Numbered from the stretch's first letter, positions 8,772 to 16,796 are shown. The stretch is DNA of 64,000 nt from Mesorhizobium sp. Root102 (GCF_001425625.1 NZ_LMCP01000034.1:142551-206550), one strand, 5' to 3'. Made by a program: numbers and translations. The notes: a model not told the origin generated them from the letters alone.

Positions 8772-9443
8772 ATGTCAGACGATACGCTGCGGATCGACCG
8801 CTCCGCCAAGACGTTGCGGACGCTGGCGCTGGAACGCATGCGCGATGCGATCATGGGCTTCCACTTCCAGCCTGGTGAAAGGCTGGTCGAGCGGCCGCTT
8901 TGCGATCAGCTCGGGGTGAGCCGTTCCGTGGTGCGCGAGGTCCTGCGGCAGTTGGAAGCGGAAGGCCTGGTGCAGATGATACCCGGCCATGGACCGGCCG
9001 TCGCCAAGCCGGACCTCGGCCGCACCGATGAGATCTATGAATTGCGGGCGCTGCTGGAAGGGATCGCGGCGCGGACTTGCGCCCTGTCGGCCACCGACGC
9101 CCAGATTGCCTTGCTCGATGCGGCCTTGACGAACCTGCTCGACGCCTGGGCGTCAGGCGCGCCGGTCGAGGTGATGCGGGCGACGACCAAGTTCTACGAA
9201 ACGCTGTTCGGGGCGGCCGACAAGCAGATTGCCTGGGAAATCGTGACGGGGCTGAATGTCCGCATCAACCAGCTTCGCTCGATGACCATCGCGTCGGAAA
9301 ACCGCCGCGAGCCAGCGATCGCCGAAATGACCGAAATCATGGATGCCATCCGCTCGCGCAAGCCGGACGAGGCGGAGGCGGCGGCGCGGCGGCATGTCGA
9401 ATCCGCCTGGCAGATCGCACGCAACACGCTTCGCCTTGGCTGA
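8772..9443 (+). CDS. GntR-family (FCD/FadR branch) transcriptional regulator
   Basis: 223-aa regulator: winged helix at ~15-80 (GERLVERPLCDQLGVSRSVV, then REVLRQLEAEGLV) and an all-helical FCD effector domain from ~95 (ELRALLEGIAARTC to RRHVESAW). GAGGAG lies 12 nt upstream. It is divergent from the catabolic operon and most likely represses it until the substrate or an intermediate binds the FCD domain. The operator-like palindrome at 8686 supports this. Confidence 0.92.
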   Translation: MSDDTLRIDRSAKTLRTLALERMRDAIMGFHFQPGERLVERPLCDQLGVSRSVVREVLRQLEAEGLVQMIPGHGPAVAKPDLGRTDEIYELRALLEGIAARTCALSATDAQIALLDAALTNLLDAWASGAPVEVMRATTKFYETLFGAADKQIAWEIVTGLNVRINQLRSMTIASENRREPAIAEMTEIMDAIRSRKPDEAEAAARRHVESAWQIARNTLRLG

Positions 9444-9468
9444 CTGCTAACGCGCCGCCGCTGGTGTA

Positions 9469-10210
9469 TCAGGCCTCACGCGCGAAACTGGCCACCAGCT
9501 GATCCACGTTGGGCTCGTCGAGCCTGACGATATGCGCCATCTGCAGCGCCCGCCTCATGCTGATCCTGGTGACGTCCTGCCGCATGATGACAGACACGCA
9601 CGCTGGCCCCGATCCGGTCAGGACGAAGGCGCTGCCGACCAGAACCGGCTCCGAGATGGGGGCCCATTGCACGGCCATGATCGACGCCTCGCCGGTCTGG
9701 CGGCGGTTGACGCCGTTGAAATGGATCCAGTTCAGGCGCGAGATCGCCACGCCGTAATGGTTGCCGGGTATTTTAGCTCCGCCTTGTCTATCGCCTGGCG
9801 CCCACCGCGTCACCCGCCTGAACGTGACGAGTTCGGCCTCGCGCCGCACGAAGGTAACCGAGCGCATCAGATAGTCGGGGCGGCCAGGGACCGAAAAATA
9901 GGTGAAATAGGTGCCGCCTGCGATGGCGGGCGCCGGGGGCCGCACCATGTTCTCATACAGTGTCTGGCGCAGCGATGCGTGGCCGTCATCCCTGGCTGCC
10001 GCGCGCGCGCTCGCGATACAACACATTCTCGTCGATCTTGAAGTAATCGCAGATCAGCCTGGCGGTGGCCTTGTTGGGCATGGCCTGGCCTTGCAGGTAG
10101 CGCTCGAACTGGGTGCGGTTGATGCCAAGCTCACGACACACCGCGCTCACGGAAGCGTGGCGCTGGATCAGTCGCCTGAGATTGCTGGCGAGATTCTCGC
10201 GAATTGGCAC
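9469..10210 (-). pseudogene. HTH (XRE-like) regulator split by a frameshift in a GC dinucleotide tract
   Basis: Residues 1-74 (ATG 10210) are a Cro/CI-like helix-turn-helix (SAVCRELGINRTQFERYLQG) that stops at 9986. An overlapping frame carries a ~175-aa C-terminal domain (TYFTYFSVPGRPDYLMRS) to 9469. Two extra bases (one GC) in the (GC)5 run at 10001-10010 would fuse them into one ~247-aa protein, reading LYRERARAAARDDGH through the join. The HTH half alone could still be made. Either a slippage mutation, a sequencing error or phase variation explains it. The C-terminal domain has no function I recognise. Confidence 0.7.
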
Positions 10211-10444
10211 GACATCGCCCTCGCGACGGACGTACAGATCATTTATTCAAGCTATAACTTATATAATCGCAATCTCGCATATGGCGATGGTTTCGCGAAT
10301 GGGACCTTTGGCCAACACCGCAGCCGACGACGCGAAGACTGTACGTTTTTTACAGTTTGGCTACGCAAGCCATGAAAATGGGCTTATTTTGGTGGCAAGA
10401 GCGACCTCAGATCGGCCACTTGACCTCATGTGATGGAGGGCGGT

Positions 10445-10729
10445 TTGGATCATACCGACCTGGTCGAGCTTCTGGACTATACGCAGGCGCAATTGAGCAA
10501 GATACGTCAGGCGGTCGCGGAGAGCGACCACGGCGGCGCCATGTTCGCCATCGATTGCCTTGTCGGAGCGGCGGCCGAACAGACGAAATGCAAGCTCGCA
10601 AGCCTGGAGCATGCTGGGTTGCCGATTGGCCGGGATGCAATTGAAGGCGGTGCGGCACCGCCCGGTAAAGTGACGCCATCGGACCAGCCGGCCGCGGGGA
10701 GGCGACCGCCCCCGATCAGGCCGCGCTGA
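10445..10729 (+). CDS. Small hypothetical protein (~94 aa)
   Basis: Frame beginning MDHTDLVELLDYTQAQLSK, acidic/amphipathic and helical, with a proline- and arginine-rich tail. A TTG start at 10445 is preferred because GGAGG lies 5 nt upstream (ATG 10433 is the alternative). It converges on and overlaps the Crp/Fnr gene by 14 bp. No family recognised; real on composition and ribosome site, but the tail may be inflated. Confidence 0.45.
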   Translation: MDHTDLVELLDYTQAQLSKIRQAVAESDHGGAMFAIDCLVGAAAEQTKCKLASLEHAGLPIGRDAIEGGAAPPGKVTPSDQPAAGRRPPPIRPR

Positions 10730-11441
10730 TCTCGCCGATCAGCCTGACATATTCGGCCTCGGCTTCGCCGTAGCCGCCATTGGCGAGTTCCAGCAGGCCG
10801 GCGCGGTCGCGAATGACGATCTCGCCCCGGCGCGCCCGGATCAGCGCGCGGCCTTCGAGCAGTTGGAGGGCAACGGTGACGCCTGGACGCCGCACACCAA
10901 GCATCACGGCCAGGAATTCGTGGGTGATGGCCAGGCGTTCGCCGGACACCCGGTCGTCGCACATGAGCAGCCAGCGCGCCAGCCGCTCCTCGAGCTTCAG
11001 CCGTGCATTGACGAGGGCGGTGCAGCCGGTCTGAGTCTGCAGCGCATTGACGAAGCGCAGCAGGAACATGCGCAAGGTAGCACTTGCCGCGAGTGCGGCA
11101 TTGAAAGCGCCCGCTTCGATGCGGATGGCTTCGCCTTCGAGTTGCACGAAGCACTCATGCACTGCACGGTCGTCGCCCATGACCAGCGACGATCCGGTCA
11201 TTCCTTCGAAGCCGATGAAGCCGACTTCAGCCTCGTGGCCGCTCGTCGTCCTGGCGACCACCGAACCAATGCCCAGTTCGATGAAATAGACGGCCTCGAT
11301 CGGGACGCCGGGGGTCACCAGCATCATGCGCAACGGCAATTCGCACCGCTGCATATGCGGCTCGAGCAATGCCAGATCATCCGCGGACATGCGCCGCAGC
11401 AATTGATTTCGATATTGAAGGTTTTTGTCGGGACTAGTCAT
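10716..11441 (-). CDS. Crp/Fnr-family transcriptional regulator (copy 1)
   Basis: 241-aa regulator with an N-terminal cyclic-nucleotide-binding fold (PLRMMLVTPGVPIEAVYFIE, AEVGFIGFEGMTG) and a C-terminal HTH_Crp wing (ITHEFLAVMLGVRRPGVTVA). No Fnr-type N-terminal cysteine cluster is present, so oxygen sensing by an iron-sulphur cluster is not expected. ATG 11441 (MTSPDKNLQYRN) fits the family; the frame extends upstream. It is a clear paralogue of the 16797-17558 gene, roughly 60 percent identical by eye. Its upstream region lacks the leader hairpin found at copy 2. Confidence 0.9.
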   Translation of the reverse strand: MTSPDKNLQYRNQLLRRMSADDLALLEPHMQRCELPLRMMLVTPGVPIEAVYFIELGIGSVVARTTSGHEAEVGFIGFEGMTGSSLVMGDDRAVHECFVQLEGEAIRIEAGAFNAALAASATLRMFLLRFVNALQTQTGCTALVNARLKLEERLARWLLMCDDRVSGERLAITHEFLAVMLGVRRPGVTVALQLLEGRALIRARRGEIVIRDRAGLLELANGGYGEAEAEYVRLIGEISAA

Positions 11442-11958
11442 GGCGATGCCCAATACAGGGCAAGAGCCATACGATCTCCCAGCCGTCCGCGCCCGTATCA
11501 ACGTGCCGACGATCACCTGTATATAGGGTCTTTGAATGAATAGACCTAGGAATACGGTATGAAATGCGATGCACGGCGTCCCCCAATACCGTTCGCATAC
11601 GAAAAGATCGATCTGAGCGTTAGTGTCGGAAACGTACCAAGCGGCGCTTGGTACGAAACCGACATATCTGTTGAGGCACCGCGTTCCCGTGACCCCCGAC
11701 CATCTCAGCCGGCTGACGAAGGTACTTGCGCGCGGGCTTGGCCTGCGGACGGTCTGAAGCGTGTTCGGCCAGCCGCGTCATTGCTGCTCGAAAATGACTC
11801 GCGGCATCTCCTCGACAGGCAAGCGCCCCGTTCAGGGATGGCGAGCCTGTGCATGATCCCGGCGATACTGGCGAGCCTTGGGAGATCGCGGACATCGTTG
11901 CGCTTAGCGAATGCAGCCGGGAAGCCAACGGTTAGCGAGCTTCCAAAAAGCTCGTCGA
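11442..11958. other. Intergenic stretch with decayed reading frames and a perfect hairpin
   Basis: No intact gene. A 10-bp inverted repeat (CGTACCAAGC / GCTTGGTACG, loop GGC) lies at 11633-11655, part of the motif TGTCGGAAACGTACCAAG also present near 18207. From GTG 11689 a short frame (VTPDHLSRLTKVLARGLGL) ends at a stop, continues after it (KMTRGISSTGKRPVQGWRA) and then in another frame (DTGEPWEIADIVALSE) to 11935. It reads like one small gene broken by a stop and a frameshift. Confidence 0.4.
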
Positions 11959-12189
11959 CTAACCGTTTCTCGCCATATGATTGGGGTTCCAGTCCTTCGC
12001 AACGCCGTCCAGAGCCATCTTGATATGGTCTGGGCTGTCAATACCGCCGCCGAATAGGGCGATCAGGCGGCGCGCCAAATGCTCCCGCGCCGGGTGGGCG
12101 CCTTCAATCCCGGCTTGCTCGCAATAGTCATCCAAAATCCTGGTGAGTGTAGCCAGCTGTATCTCGTCTGCTGTGCCGCGTAAGGTCAT
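11959..12189 (-). CDS. Small hypothetical protein, family A copy 1 (76 aa)
   Basis: 76-aa soluble, helical protein (ILDDYCEQAGIEGAHPARE, then HLARRLIALFGGG). It shares the block LDDYC-QAGI--xHPAR--L-RRL--LF-GG with the product of 17687-18085, so it is a conserved rather than a chance frame. Function unknown. It is preceded by the shared leader (see 12190-12300), including an AGGGAA ribosome site. Lies downstream of Crp copy 1, just as its paralogue lies near Crp copy 2. Confidence 0.75.
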   Translation of the reverse strand: MTLRGTADEIQLATLTRILDDYCEQAGIEGAHPAREHLARRLIALFGGGIDSPDHIKMALDGVAKDWNPNHMARNG

Positions 12190-12300
12190 CGCGCGTATTC
12201 CCTATTGGGCGAAAGCGTGATCGACTCTTTCAAGCGCCCGTTGCCGTTAAAGACCGAGCGACAAAGGAATTGTACGCTTCCGACAATCGGTTAGCGAGTC
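12190..12300 (-). promoter_or_regulatory. Shared leader, copy L1
   Basis: On the minus strand: core A (GACTCGCTAACC ... GTCGGAAGCGTAC, 12270-12300) ends 80 nt before the start codon; a shortened core B (GGGCGCTTGAAAGAG) follows; then CTTTCGCCC...GGGAA next to the start. This is the weakest hairpin of the set (U-G pairs). Confidence 0.6.
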
Positions 12301-12308
12301 ATTCCTAC

Positions 12309-12334
12309 GGAACCCCGCAACAGTAAGTCGCGTT
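12309..12334 (+). promoter_or_regulatory. EcfG (general stress sigma)-type promoter
   Basis: GGAAC at 12309-12313, 17-bp spacer, CGTT at 12331-12334, 24 nt before ATG 12359. Exact match to the consensus with the longer allowed spacer. Confidence 0.65.
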
Positions 12335-12358
12335 ACGGTGGCCAAGAGGATTGTTCTG

Positions 12359-12529
12359 ATGACTGACGAACAAATAAGGCCACCGACTGCGACGGACGGT
12401 CTTGTTCGACGTTTGGTCAATGAAACCGGCATCACCGATGCGCAAGCCCGCGAGCTTATAGGCTTTCTTGGGCCGCAAAGTTGGTCATCGCTCGTGCGGG
12501 AGGCGCGCATTCTGGCCGGGAAACACTGA
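12359..12529 (+). CDS. Small hypothetical protein (56 aa)
   Basis: Begins MTDEQIRPPTATDGLVRRLV and continues into an amphipathic helix region (ITDAQARELIGFLGPQSW, VREARILAG). ATG 12359 is chosen for AGAGGA nine nt upstream; GTG 12338 in frame is less likely because it falls on the promoter. No known domain; residues 20-45 look like a short HTH-like helical pair. The EcfG-type promoter directly upstream suggests a general-stress small protein. Confidence 0.65.
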   Translation: MTDEQIRPPTATDGLVRRLVNETGITDAQARELIGFLGPQSWSSLVREARILAGKH

Positions 12530-12566
12530 CATATTAATTTCAAAACCACCCACTATCCACCGAGTT

Positions 12567-12676
12567 GACTCGCTATTTCGGTACGAAAGCGTACAGTTCT
12601 CAAGTCGTCCGCCATCCCGGCATACGGACGCTTGGAAGCCGACTCAGGTGCTCCCGCCCCTGCGCGGGAGACCGAC
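12567..12676 (+). promoter_or_regulatory. Shared leader, copy L2
   Basis: Core A (GACTCGCTATTT ... CGAAAGCGTACAG) ends 79 nt before ATG 12677. A 7-bp hairpin CTCCCGC (12651-12657) / GCGGGAG (12664-12670) buries the GGGAG ribosome site 6 nt from the start codon. Confidence 0.65.
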
Positions 12677-12871
12677 ATGGCAGACGACCATTCAGCAGGC
12701 GAAATATCGGCTTTCGAGTGCCACATTCTTCGCAGCGCCTTCCGCAAATCGGTGGTCGAAAGACGCATCGCTCAACGGGAATGGCGCATGCACGCAACGC
12801 TTCTGGCGCGCGAGTTGACCGAGCTTGATGAGATCGACCCGGATATTGTCGACTGGATCGTGCGCACATAG
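12677..12871 (+). CDS. Small hypothetical protein, family B copy 1 (64 aa)
   Basis: 64-aa protein starting MADDHSAGEISAFECHILRS. It is paralogous to the 13342-13539 product: both share M-x-D-D, ISA--xHxLR-AF--S, W--HA--L-RELT and end V-x-W-I-R. The conserved tryptophans and paired spacing support a real fold, but no domain is known. Translation should depend on the hairpin just upstream, since the GGGAG is paired there. Confidence 0.78.
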   Translation: MADDHSAGEISAFECHILRSAFRKSVVERRIAQREWRMHATLLARELTELDEIDPDIVDWIVRT

Positions 12872-12908
12872 CCCTTTGCCGGCTTCGCATACGGCCAGTT
12901 GTTCAGCC

Positions 12909-13124
12909 TCAGTTGACGCCGATGGTTTTTTGCGACGCTTTTCGGGCAAGGGATTTACGCTTTGACGCGGTGGTCTCGGTTGGAGCCGATGCTTTGGCCG
13001 AAAGCCGCAGTTCTCGCAGCCGGGCCGTCTTTGCCTCACGCGCCTGACGTTCGATGGCGATGATGGATTGAGCCTCGCGGGTGGCACGTTCAATCCGCTC
13101 TTTGTCCTGAGGCAGTCTGGTCAA
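12909..13124 (-). CDS. Small basic coiled-coil protein (71 aa)
   Basis: Highly charged, alanine/lysine/arginine-rich helical protein (KERIERATREAQSIIAIERQ). Start is TTG 13124 with AGGAGA seven nt upstream. No transmembrane segment or known domain; a nucleic-acid-binding or structural role is possible but unproven. An EcfG-type promoter lies 33 nt upstream. Confidence 0.65.
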   Translation of the reverse strand: MTRLPQDKERIERATREAQSIIAIERQAREAKTARLRELRLSAKASAPTETTASKRKSLARKASQKTIGVN

Positions 13125-13156
13125 GGAAGGCTCTCCTGTCTTTCAATGGCACTCAA

Positions 13157-13181
13157 AATGCTGGCCGGGAGAAAACGTTCC
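13157..13181 (-). promoter_or_regulatory. EcfG-type promoter (GGAAC-N16-CATT)
   Basis: Minus strand: GGAAC at 13177-13181, 16-bp spacer, CATT at 13157-13160, 32 nt before TTG 13124. The -10 differs from CGTT at one position. Confidence 0.5.
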
Positions 13182-13286
13182 GACCCGCAGCGCCTCGGTA
13201 CGGAAAAAACATCATCCCGCTCCGATCTCATTTGCCATTGAGCGCGTGCACAAAGCCGCTATGTGCGAGCGGTCACCGGTCACGAA

Positions 13287-13341
13287 ATGGGCGCTGGTGC
13301 TTGAGAGTGTGATGTACTCCCGCCCCGCCGGGAGACTTCAT
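13287..13341 (+). promoter_or_regulatory. Shared leader, copy L3 (hairpin part)
   Basis: Core B (ATGGGCGCTGGTGCTTGAG from 13287) then CTCCCG (13317-13322) / CGGGAG (13329-13334) around the ribosome site, 7 nt from ATG 13342. Core A is not recognisable. The ATG in core B would encode only Met-Gly-Ala-Gly-Ala before a stop. Confidence 0.6.
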
Positions 13342-13539
13342 ATGGAAGACGACCAAGGCCCAGGCGGCATGATATCCGCTCTCGATACCCACATGTTGAG
13401 GAATGCCTTCAAGGCGTCGATCGCCGAGTTGCAGCTGCCCGAGGCGAAATGGGCGGAGCACGCGACGGCGATGATGCGCGAACTCACGGGCGATGTTCAG
13501 GTCGATGCCGGCGTCATCGGGTGGATCATTCGCAAATGA
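13342..13539 (+). CDS. Small hypothetical protein, family B copy 2 (65 aa)
   Basis: 65-aa paralogue of the 12677-12871 product, beginning MEDDQGPGGMISALDTHMLR and ending VIGWIIRK. It lies in tandem with it, separated by the 12909-13124 gene, and carries the same hairpin at its ribosome site. Its stop overlaps the next gene by 4 nt (ATGA). Function unknown. Confidence 0.75.
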   Translation: MEDDQGPGGMISALDTHMLRNAFKASIAELQLPEAKWAEHATAMMRELTGDVQVDAGVIGWIIRK

Positions 13540-13715
13540 AGCCGCCGGTCGCTACTGAACAAACGAACGACAACAGCACGCCGGAAGATCACCTGGCAGC
13601 GGTGACGTTGAGCTTGCACGCGACCCTCATGGGCCTTGCGGCTCCCGTCGAATTGCTGGTCGAGGTTTTAGCCTTCGACGTTCCTGTGGATGAATCAAGC
13701 CATAGGCAAGGGTAG
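13536..13715 (+). CDS. Small hypothetical protein coupled to family B copy 2 (59 aa)
   Basis: Starts at ATG 13536 inside the stop of the upstream gene (ATGA), the usual sign of translational coupling. Acidic, with a helical middle (DHLAAVTLSLHATLMGL, VELLVEVLAFDVP). No known domain. Coupling implies it works together with the family-B protein. Confidence 0.55.
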   Translation: MKPPVATEQTNDNSTPEDHLAAVTLSLHATLMGLAAPVELLVEVLAFDVPVDESSHRQG

Positions 13716-14336
13716 CTCGCGCCGTACACCACTAGGTCAACTCTTCGCCTTGCGGGCAAGCTTGTCGTCCTCGCCCTTCAGAAGGCCGAAGTCGGCGGAC
13801 CGTGCCCGCTGCTGGCATGCAGGAAGCCGTCAGAGGCCCGTCCGCGACGAAGCAGTTCACGCACGGCAGCCGCACGGCTGGTCGGCCGACACAGCGATCT
13901 CTCACTGGCTCACGCCGAACGACTGGTGCTCGGTTTCGCCGAATTCTATTCCGCACCCATCGAGTTCGACCGGTCGGGGTGGGATTGGTCAATGAGGGAG
14001 CCTGTCGATCGAGACAATGAGAGCCTGCTTCTCGACATCGTTGAAAACGAGTTTGGCCGCCCCGCGTGAGCAGGTCGTTCACCTGGCGGCGCGCCATTGG
14101 GCATATCGCAAACGCCATGGCTGGAAGCGCTATCCCGTTTTTTCTGGAGGTGTGTGGCGACGAATTAGCGGAGTAATCGGCTGGCCGCCGGCCTGCGCCT
14201 TAATGGTTGCGTGGGAACGCCAGGCCTTGTTGAGCACAAAAGACTACCCCCCAGTTTATCGCTGTTCGTCTGGAACAAAGCCGCCGGGCGCAGATTAGGT
14301 CCACAGCACATGTGTGCATAAACAAGGACCGCCTCC
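13716..14336. other. Long spacer with one broken reading frame
   Basis: No confident gene. A frame open from about 13714 to the stop at 14067-14069 ends in convincing protein-like sequence (AERLVLGFAEFYSAPIEF, then LLLDIVENEFGRPA) but has no usable start and an arginine-rich, out-of-character first half; a gene remnant is likely. The last 65 bp carry the promoter for the DUF4142 gene. Confidence 0.4.
14272..14296 (+). promoter_or_regulatory. EcfG-type promoter (GGAAC-N16-GATT)
   Basis: GGAAC at 14272-14276 and GATT at 14293-14296, 40 nt before ATG 14337. The same GATT variant occurs at the catalase and the 52454 gene. Confidence 0.5.
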
Positions 14337-15092
14337 ATGAAAACTCGCCTACTCTTGGCCTCGCTGGCCACAGCCACAGCTATCGCTTTCGTCCTGCCCG
14401 CCCTTGCCGCAGACAGCGCACAAGACTTTGTCGACAAGGCCGCGGCAGGCGGGATGTTCGAAGTGAATTCAAGCAAGATCGCCGAAACCAAAGCCCAGGA
14501 TCGGAGCGTGAAGGATTTCGCGCACAAGATGATCGACGATCATGGCGCGGCCAATGCCAAGCTCGAGACAATTGCCGGCGAGCAAAAGCTGACGGTCCCG
14601 AAGGAACTGGACGCCAAGTACAAGGATGATGTCGACGCGCTGCAGAATGCCAAGGATCCCGTCGACGGGCCCTATGTCCAGATGCAGCGCGATGCCCATT
14701 CCGATGCGGTCGAGCTGTTCGAAAGCTATGCGAAGGACGGCGACAACGCGCAGCTGAAGACGTTCGCGCAGGAGACCGTGCCGACGCTCAAGATGCACCA
14801 GGAGATGATCGAAAAGATCGCTTCCCGGATGGATGACAAGTCGGCGACAACGACCTCGACTACACCCGCGGTGACCACGACCGACACCGCGAATCCATCC
14901 GCGCCCGTACCCGGTGCCAACAGCTTCACCGAGGACCAAGCTAAAGGCCGCATCCAGGACGCTGGCTTCTCGGATGTCTCCAAGCTGACCAAGGACGACC
15001 AGGGCATCTGGCGTGGTCAGGCGATCAAGGACGGCAAGGCCACCACCGTGGCGCTGGACTATCAGGGCAACATTGTTGCCGGCACGAACTAA
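14337..15092 (+). CDS. DUF4142 secreted protein with a C-terminal PepSY-like region
   Basis: 251 aa: signal peptide cleaved near ALA-ADSAQDF, then a DUF4142 four-helix, ferritin-like domain (~26-165; DFVDKAAAGGMFEVNSS, VKDFAHKMIDDH, LKMHQEMIEKIASR), a Thr/Pro linker and a C-terminal ~55-aa segment (FTEDQAKGRIQDAGF ... ALDYQGNI) resembling PepSY repeats. Periplasmic. First gene of a two-gene unit with 15118-15708, 25 nt apart, ended by the terminator at 15715. DUF4142 proteins are commonly stress-induced in rhizobia; the promoter here agrees. Confidence 0.9.
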   Translation: MKTRLLLASLATATAIAFVLPALAADSAQDFVDKAAAGGMFEVNSSKIAETKAQDRSVKDFAHKMIDDHGAANAKLETIAGEQKLTVPKELDAKYKDDVDALQNAKDPVDGPYVQMQRDAHSDAVELFESYAKDGDNAQLKTFAQETVPTLKMHQEMIEKIASRMDDKSATTTSTTPAVTTTDTANPSAPVPGANSFTEDQAKGRIQDAGFSDVSKLTKDDQGIWRGQAIKDGKATTVALDYQGNIVAGTN

Positions 15093-15117
15093 TCCCACGA
15101 TCAAGGAGAACCAAGAG

Positions 15118-15708
15118 ATGAAAACCGTAACCGGGCTATTCGACAATTATGACGATGCTTCCGATGCCGTTGGCGAATTGGAAGCAAAGGGCATTCCGCA
15201 TTCCGACATCAGCATCGTCGCCAACAACGCGGACAATTGGCATGACGCTGACACCTCCAAGGCAGCGGACGATGCCGCTGGCGGCGCTGGCCTCGGTGCC
15301 GTGGTCGGCGGGGCTGGTGGATTGCTGACCGGACTTGGCCTCATGGCTATTCCCGGCGTCGGTCCGGTGGTTGCCGCGGGCTGGCTGGCCGCTACCGCGG
15401 TCGGTGCGGTGGGTGGAGCCGTGGTCGGCGGCGCAGCAGGCGGTATCGTCGGCGCGCTGACGGATTCCGGCGTTTCCGAAGACGATGCCCATGTCTACGC
15501 CGAGGGGGTGCGTCGCGGCGGGACATTGGTCACGGCCAAGGTCGACGATCGGCTCGCTCCCGATGCCGAAAGGCTTCTGGGCCAAACCAACTCGGTCAAT
15601 CTGGAAGAACGCCGCGGTGAATATCAGGCCGGCGGCTGGACCGGCTTTGATGCAGACGCCGAGAACTACAGCTCGAATGAAATCGGGCGCGACGGCAATC
15701 GCATGTGA
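15118..15708 (+). CDS. General stress protein with glycine-zipper core (YsnF/DUF1269-like)
   Basis: 196 aa. The N-terminal ~45 residues are a ferredoxin-like domain (TVTGLFDNYDDASDAVGELE, IPHSDISIVANN) known from general stress protein 17M-type families, followed by a Gly/Ala-rich segment (~60-120; GGAGLGAVVGGAGGLLTGLG) that may insert in membranes, and VYAEGVRRGGTLVTAKV. AAGGAGAACCAAG precedes the ATG. Co-transcribed with the DUF4142 gene. Confidence 0.85.
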   Translation: MKTVTGLFDNYDDASDAVGELEAKGIPHSDISIVANNADNWHDADTSKAADDAAGGAGLGAVVGGAGGLLTGLGLMAIPGVGPVVAAGWLAATAVGAVGGAVVGGAAGGIVGALTDSGVSEDDAHVYAEGVRRGGTLVTAKVDDRLAPDAERLLGQTNSVNLEERRGEYQAGGWTGFDADAENYSSNEIGRDGNRM

Positions 15709-15714
15709 TTCGTC

Positions 15715-15742
15715 AGCCTCGCCGCCAAAGGGCGGCGAGGCT
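15715..15742 (+). terminator. Rho-independent-like terminator of the DUF4142 operon
   Basis: A perfect 12-bp stem, AGCCTCGCCGCC / GGCGGCGAGGCT, with loop AAAG, 7 nt after the stop at 15708; followed only by GTTTCC, a weak T tract. Confidence 0.7.
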
Positions 15743-15798
15743 GTTTCCAGCAAGGCGCGGCACGGGGCATTGGAGGGCTCGTTCCGGCGACCCGGTAT

Positions 15799-16269
15799 TC
15801 AATACCGGGGCCGTCTGTCGGACACCACAACCAGCCTCCCTCCAACATTTTGGCACCGTTTGCATACGAGCTTCGATGCTAGCCGCCTTTCGGTGATGAA
15901 ATCGTAGTGGGTGCCGTAAATCTCGATCAGGCCATCTAGATCCAGTGAACGCAAATGACCGCAGCGTCCATTGCCGCAATATACGCTGAGGCCCATGCCT
16001 TGTTCACGAAGCTCAGCGAGCTTGGTGGGCAGCACGGCTGGAACCAGGATGTCTTCGGGCATCGCAAGGCTTGCCTCCACGAGAATGGGTTTTCGAAACT
16101 CGGCCCGGTCGATGTCGCCGATCGCGTGGACTGCCTTTTCTTCCGCGACGCCTATGAGGGAATCGATCTCTTCCATCGCTTCGATATGGCCGCGAACAAA
16201 CAAAGCCCTTCGCAGCACATGCAACGCATCTCTCGTTTCGCAAAGTGTCGTCCGTAAGGTGGGAGGCAT
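15799..16269 (-). CDS. Hypothetical protein with a CxxxxC...CxxC zinc-ribbon-like C-terminus
   Basis: 156 aa. The N-terminal half is helical (TRDALHVLRRALFVRGHIEA); the C-terminal 60 residues hold YCGNGRCGH and LVCKRCQ, a four-cysteine pattern suited to one zinc ion, around the segment LDLDGLIEIYGTHYDF. Similar small zinc proteins are frequent in Rhizobiales, function unknown. ATG 16269 has GTGAG upstream. Its stop lies in an inverted repeat (CCCGGTATT/AATACCGGG, 15791-15809) that may act as a terminator between the convergent genes. Confidence 0.75.
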   Translation of the reverse strand: MPPTLRTTLCETRDALHVLRRALFVRGHIEAMEEIDSLIGVAEEKAVHAIGDIDRAEFRKPILVEASLAMPEDILVPAVLPTKLAELREQGMGLSVYCGNGRCGHLRSLDLDGLIEIYGTHYDFITERRLASKLVCKRCQNVGGRLVVVSDRRPRY

Positions 16270-16408
16270 TTCACGCTCACTTCTTCTTCATGTAGCTGTC
16301 GGGGAGGCAATCGGCTTCAACCGCCGCCGCAATGAAGGCTCGATGGACGTCCCTTGCTGCAACATCCCACCCTTTCCCCCACCAGGGCAGCCAGCGCAGC
16401 CAGAAACA

Positions 16409-16537
16409 TTAGCCCATCGGATGGCCAGCCGTCGCCAAAGCGTCGGCCATTTGAGGAAATGTGCAAAGGACGGAGATGGTCCCGTCACTTCTTACGATGG
16501 GAATGCCGGAAAACATATTTGGCTGGTTGACTGTCAT
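16409..16537 (-). CDS. Small hypothetical protein (42 aa) behind a leader hairpin
   Basis: Starts MTVNQPNMFSGIPIVRSDG and ends ATAGHPMG. Too short to rate on composition, but it is placed exactly where the family leader expects a start codon: 7 nt after the hairpin's GGGAG. No known domain. Confidence 0.55.
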   Translation of the reverse strand: MTVNQPNMFSGIPIVRSDGTISVLCTFPQMADALATAGHPMG

Positions 16538-16594
16538 CGCATAGCTCCCACTGGGGCGGGAGAACGGTAATCTCTCTCAAGCACCAGCGCCCAT
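16538..16594 (-). promoter_or_regulatory. Shared leader, copy L4 (hairpin part)
   Basis: Minus strand: core B ATGGGCGCTGGTGCTTGAG (from 16594), then CTCCC (16558-16562) / GGGAG (16545-16549), with a GCCCCAGT loop, 7 nt from ATG 16537. No core A is visible; the upstream DNA (16600-16760) is notably AT-rich. Confidence 0.6.
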
Positions 16595-16796
16595 GCCATA
16601 GCTGATGACAGATTTACTTAACGACCTAAACAAGGCGCGTCTATTAACTATGACGCATTGGGTGAGTAATATCAAATTATTATCATTTGAAATTTACTTA
16701 TCGATAACAGTACGATTCCGACATTTCTTGATCGAGTATTGGTACAAAGTCGACAATGTCGAGTCCGCCGGAGGCAGCAGGCTCTGTGCCCGGTCA

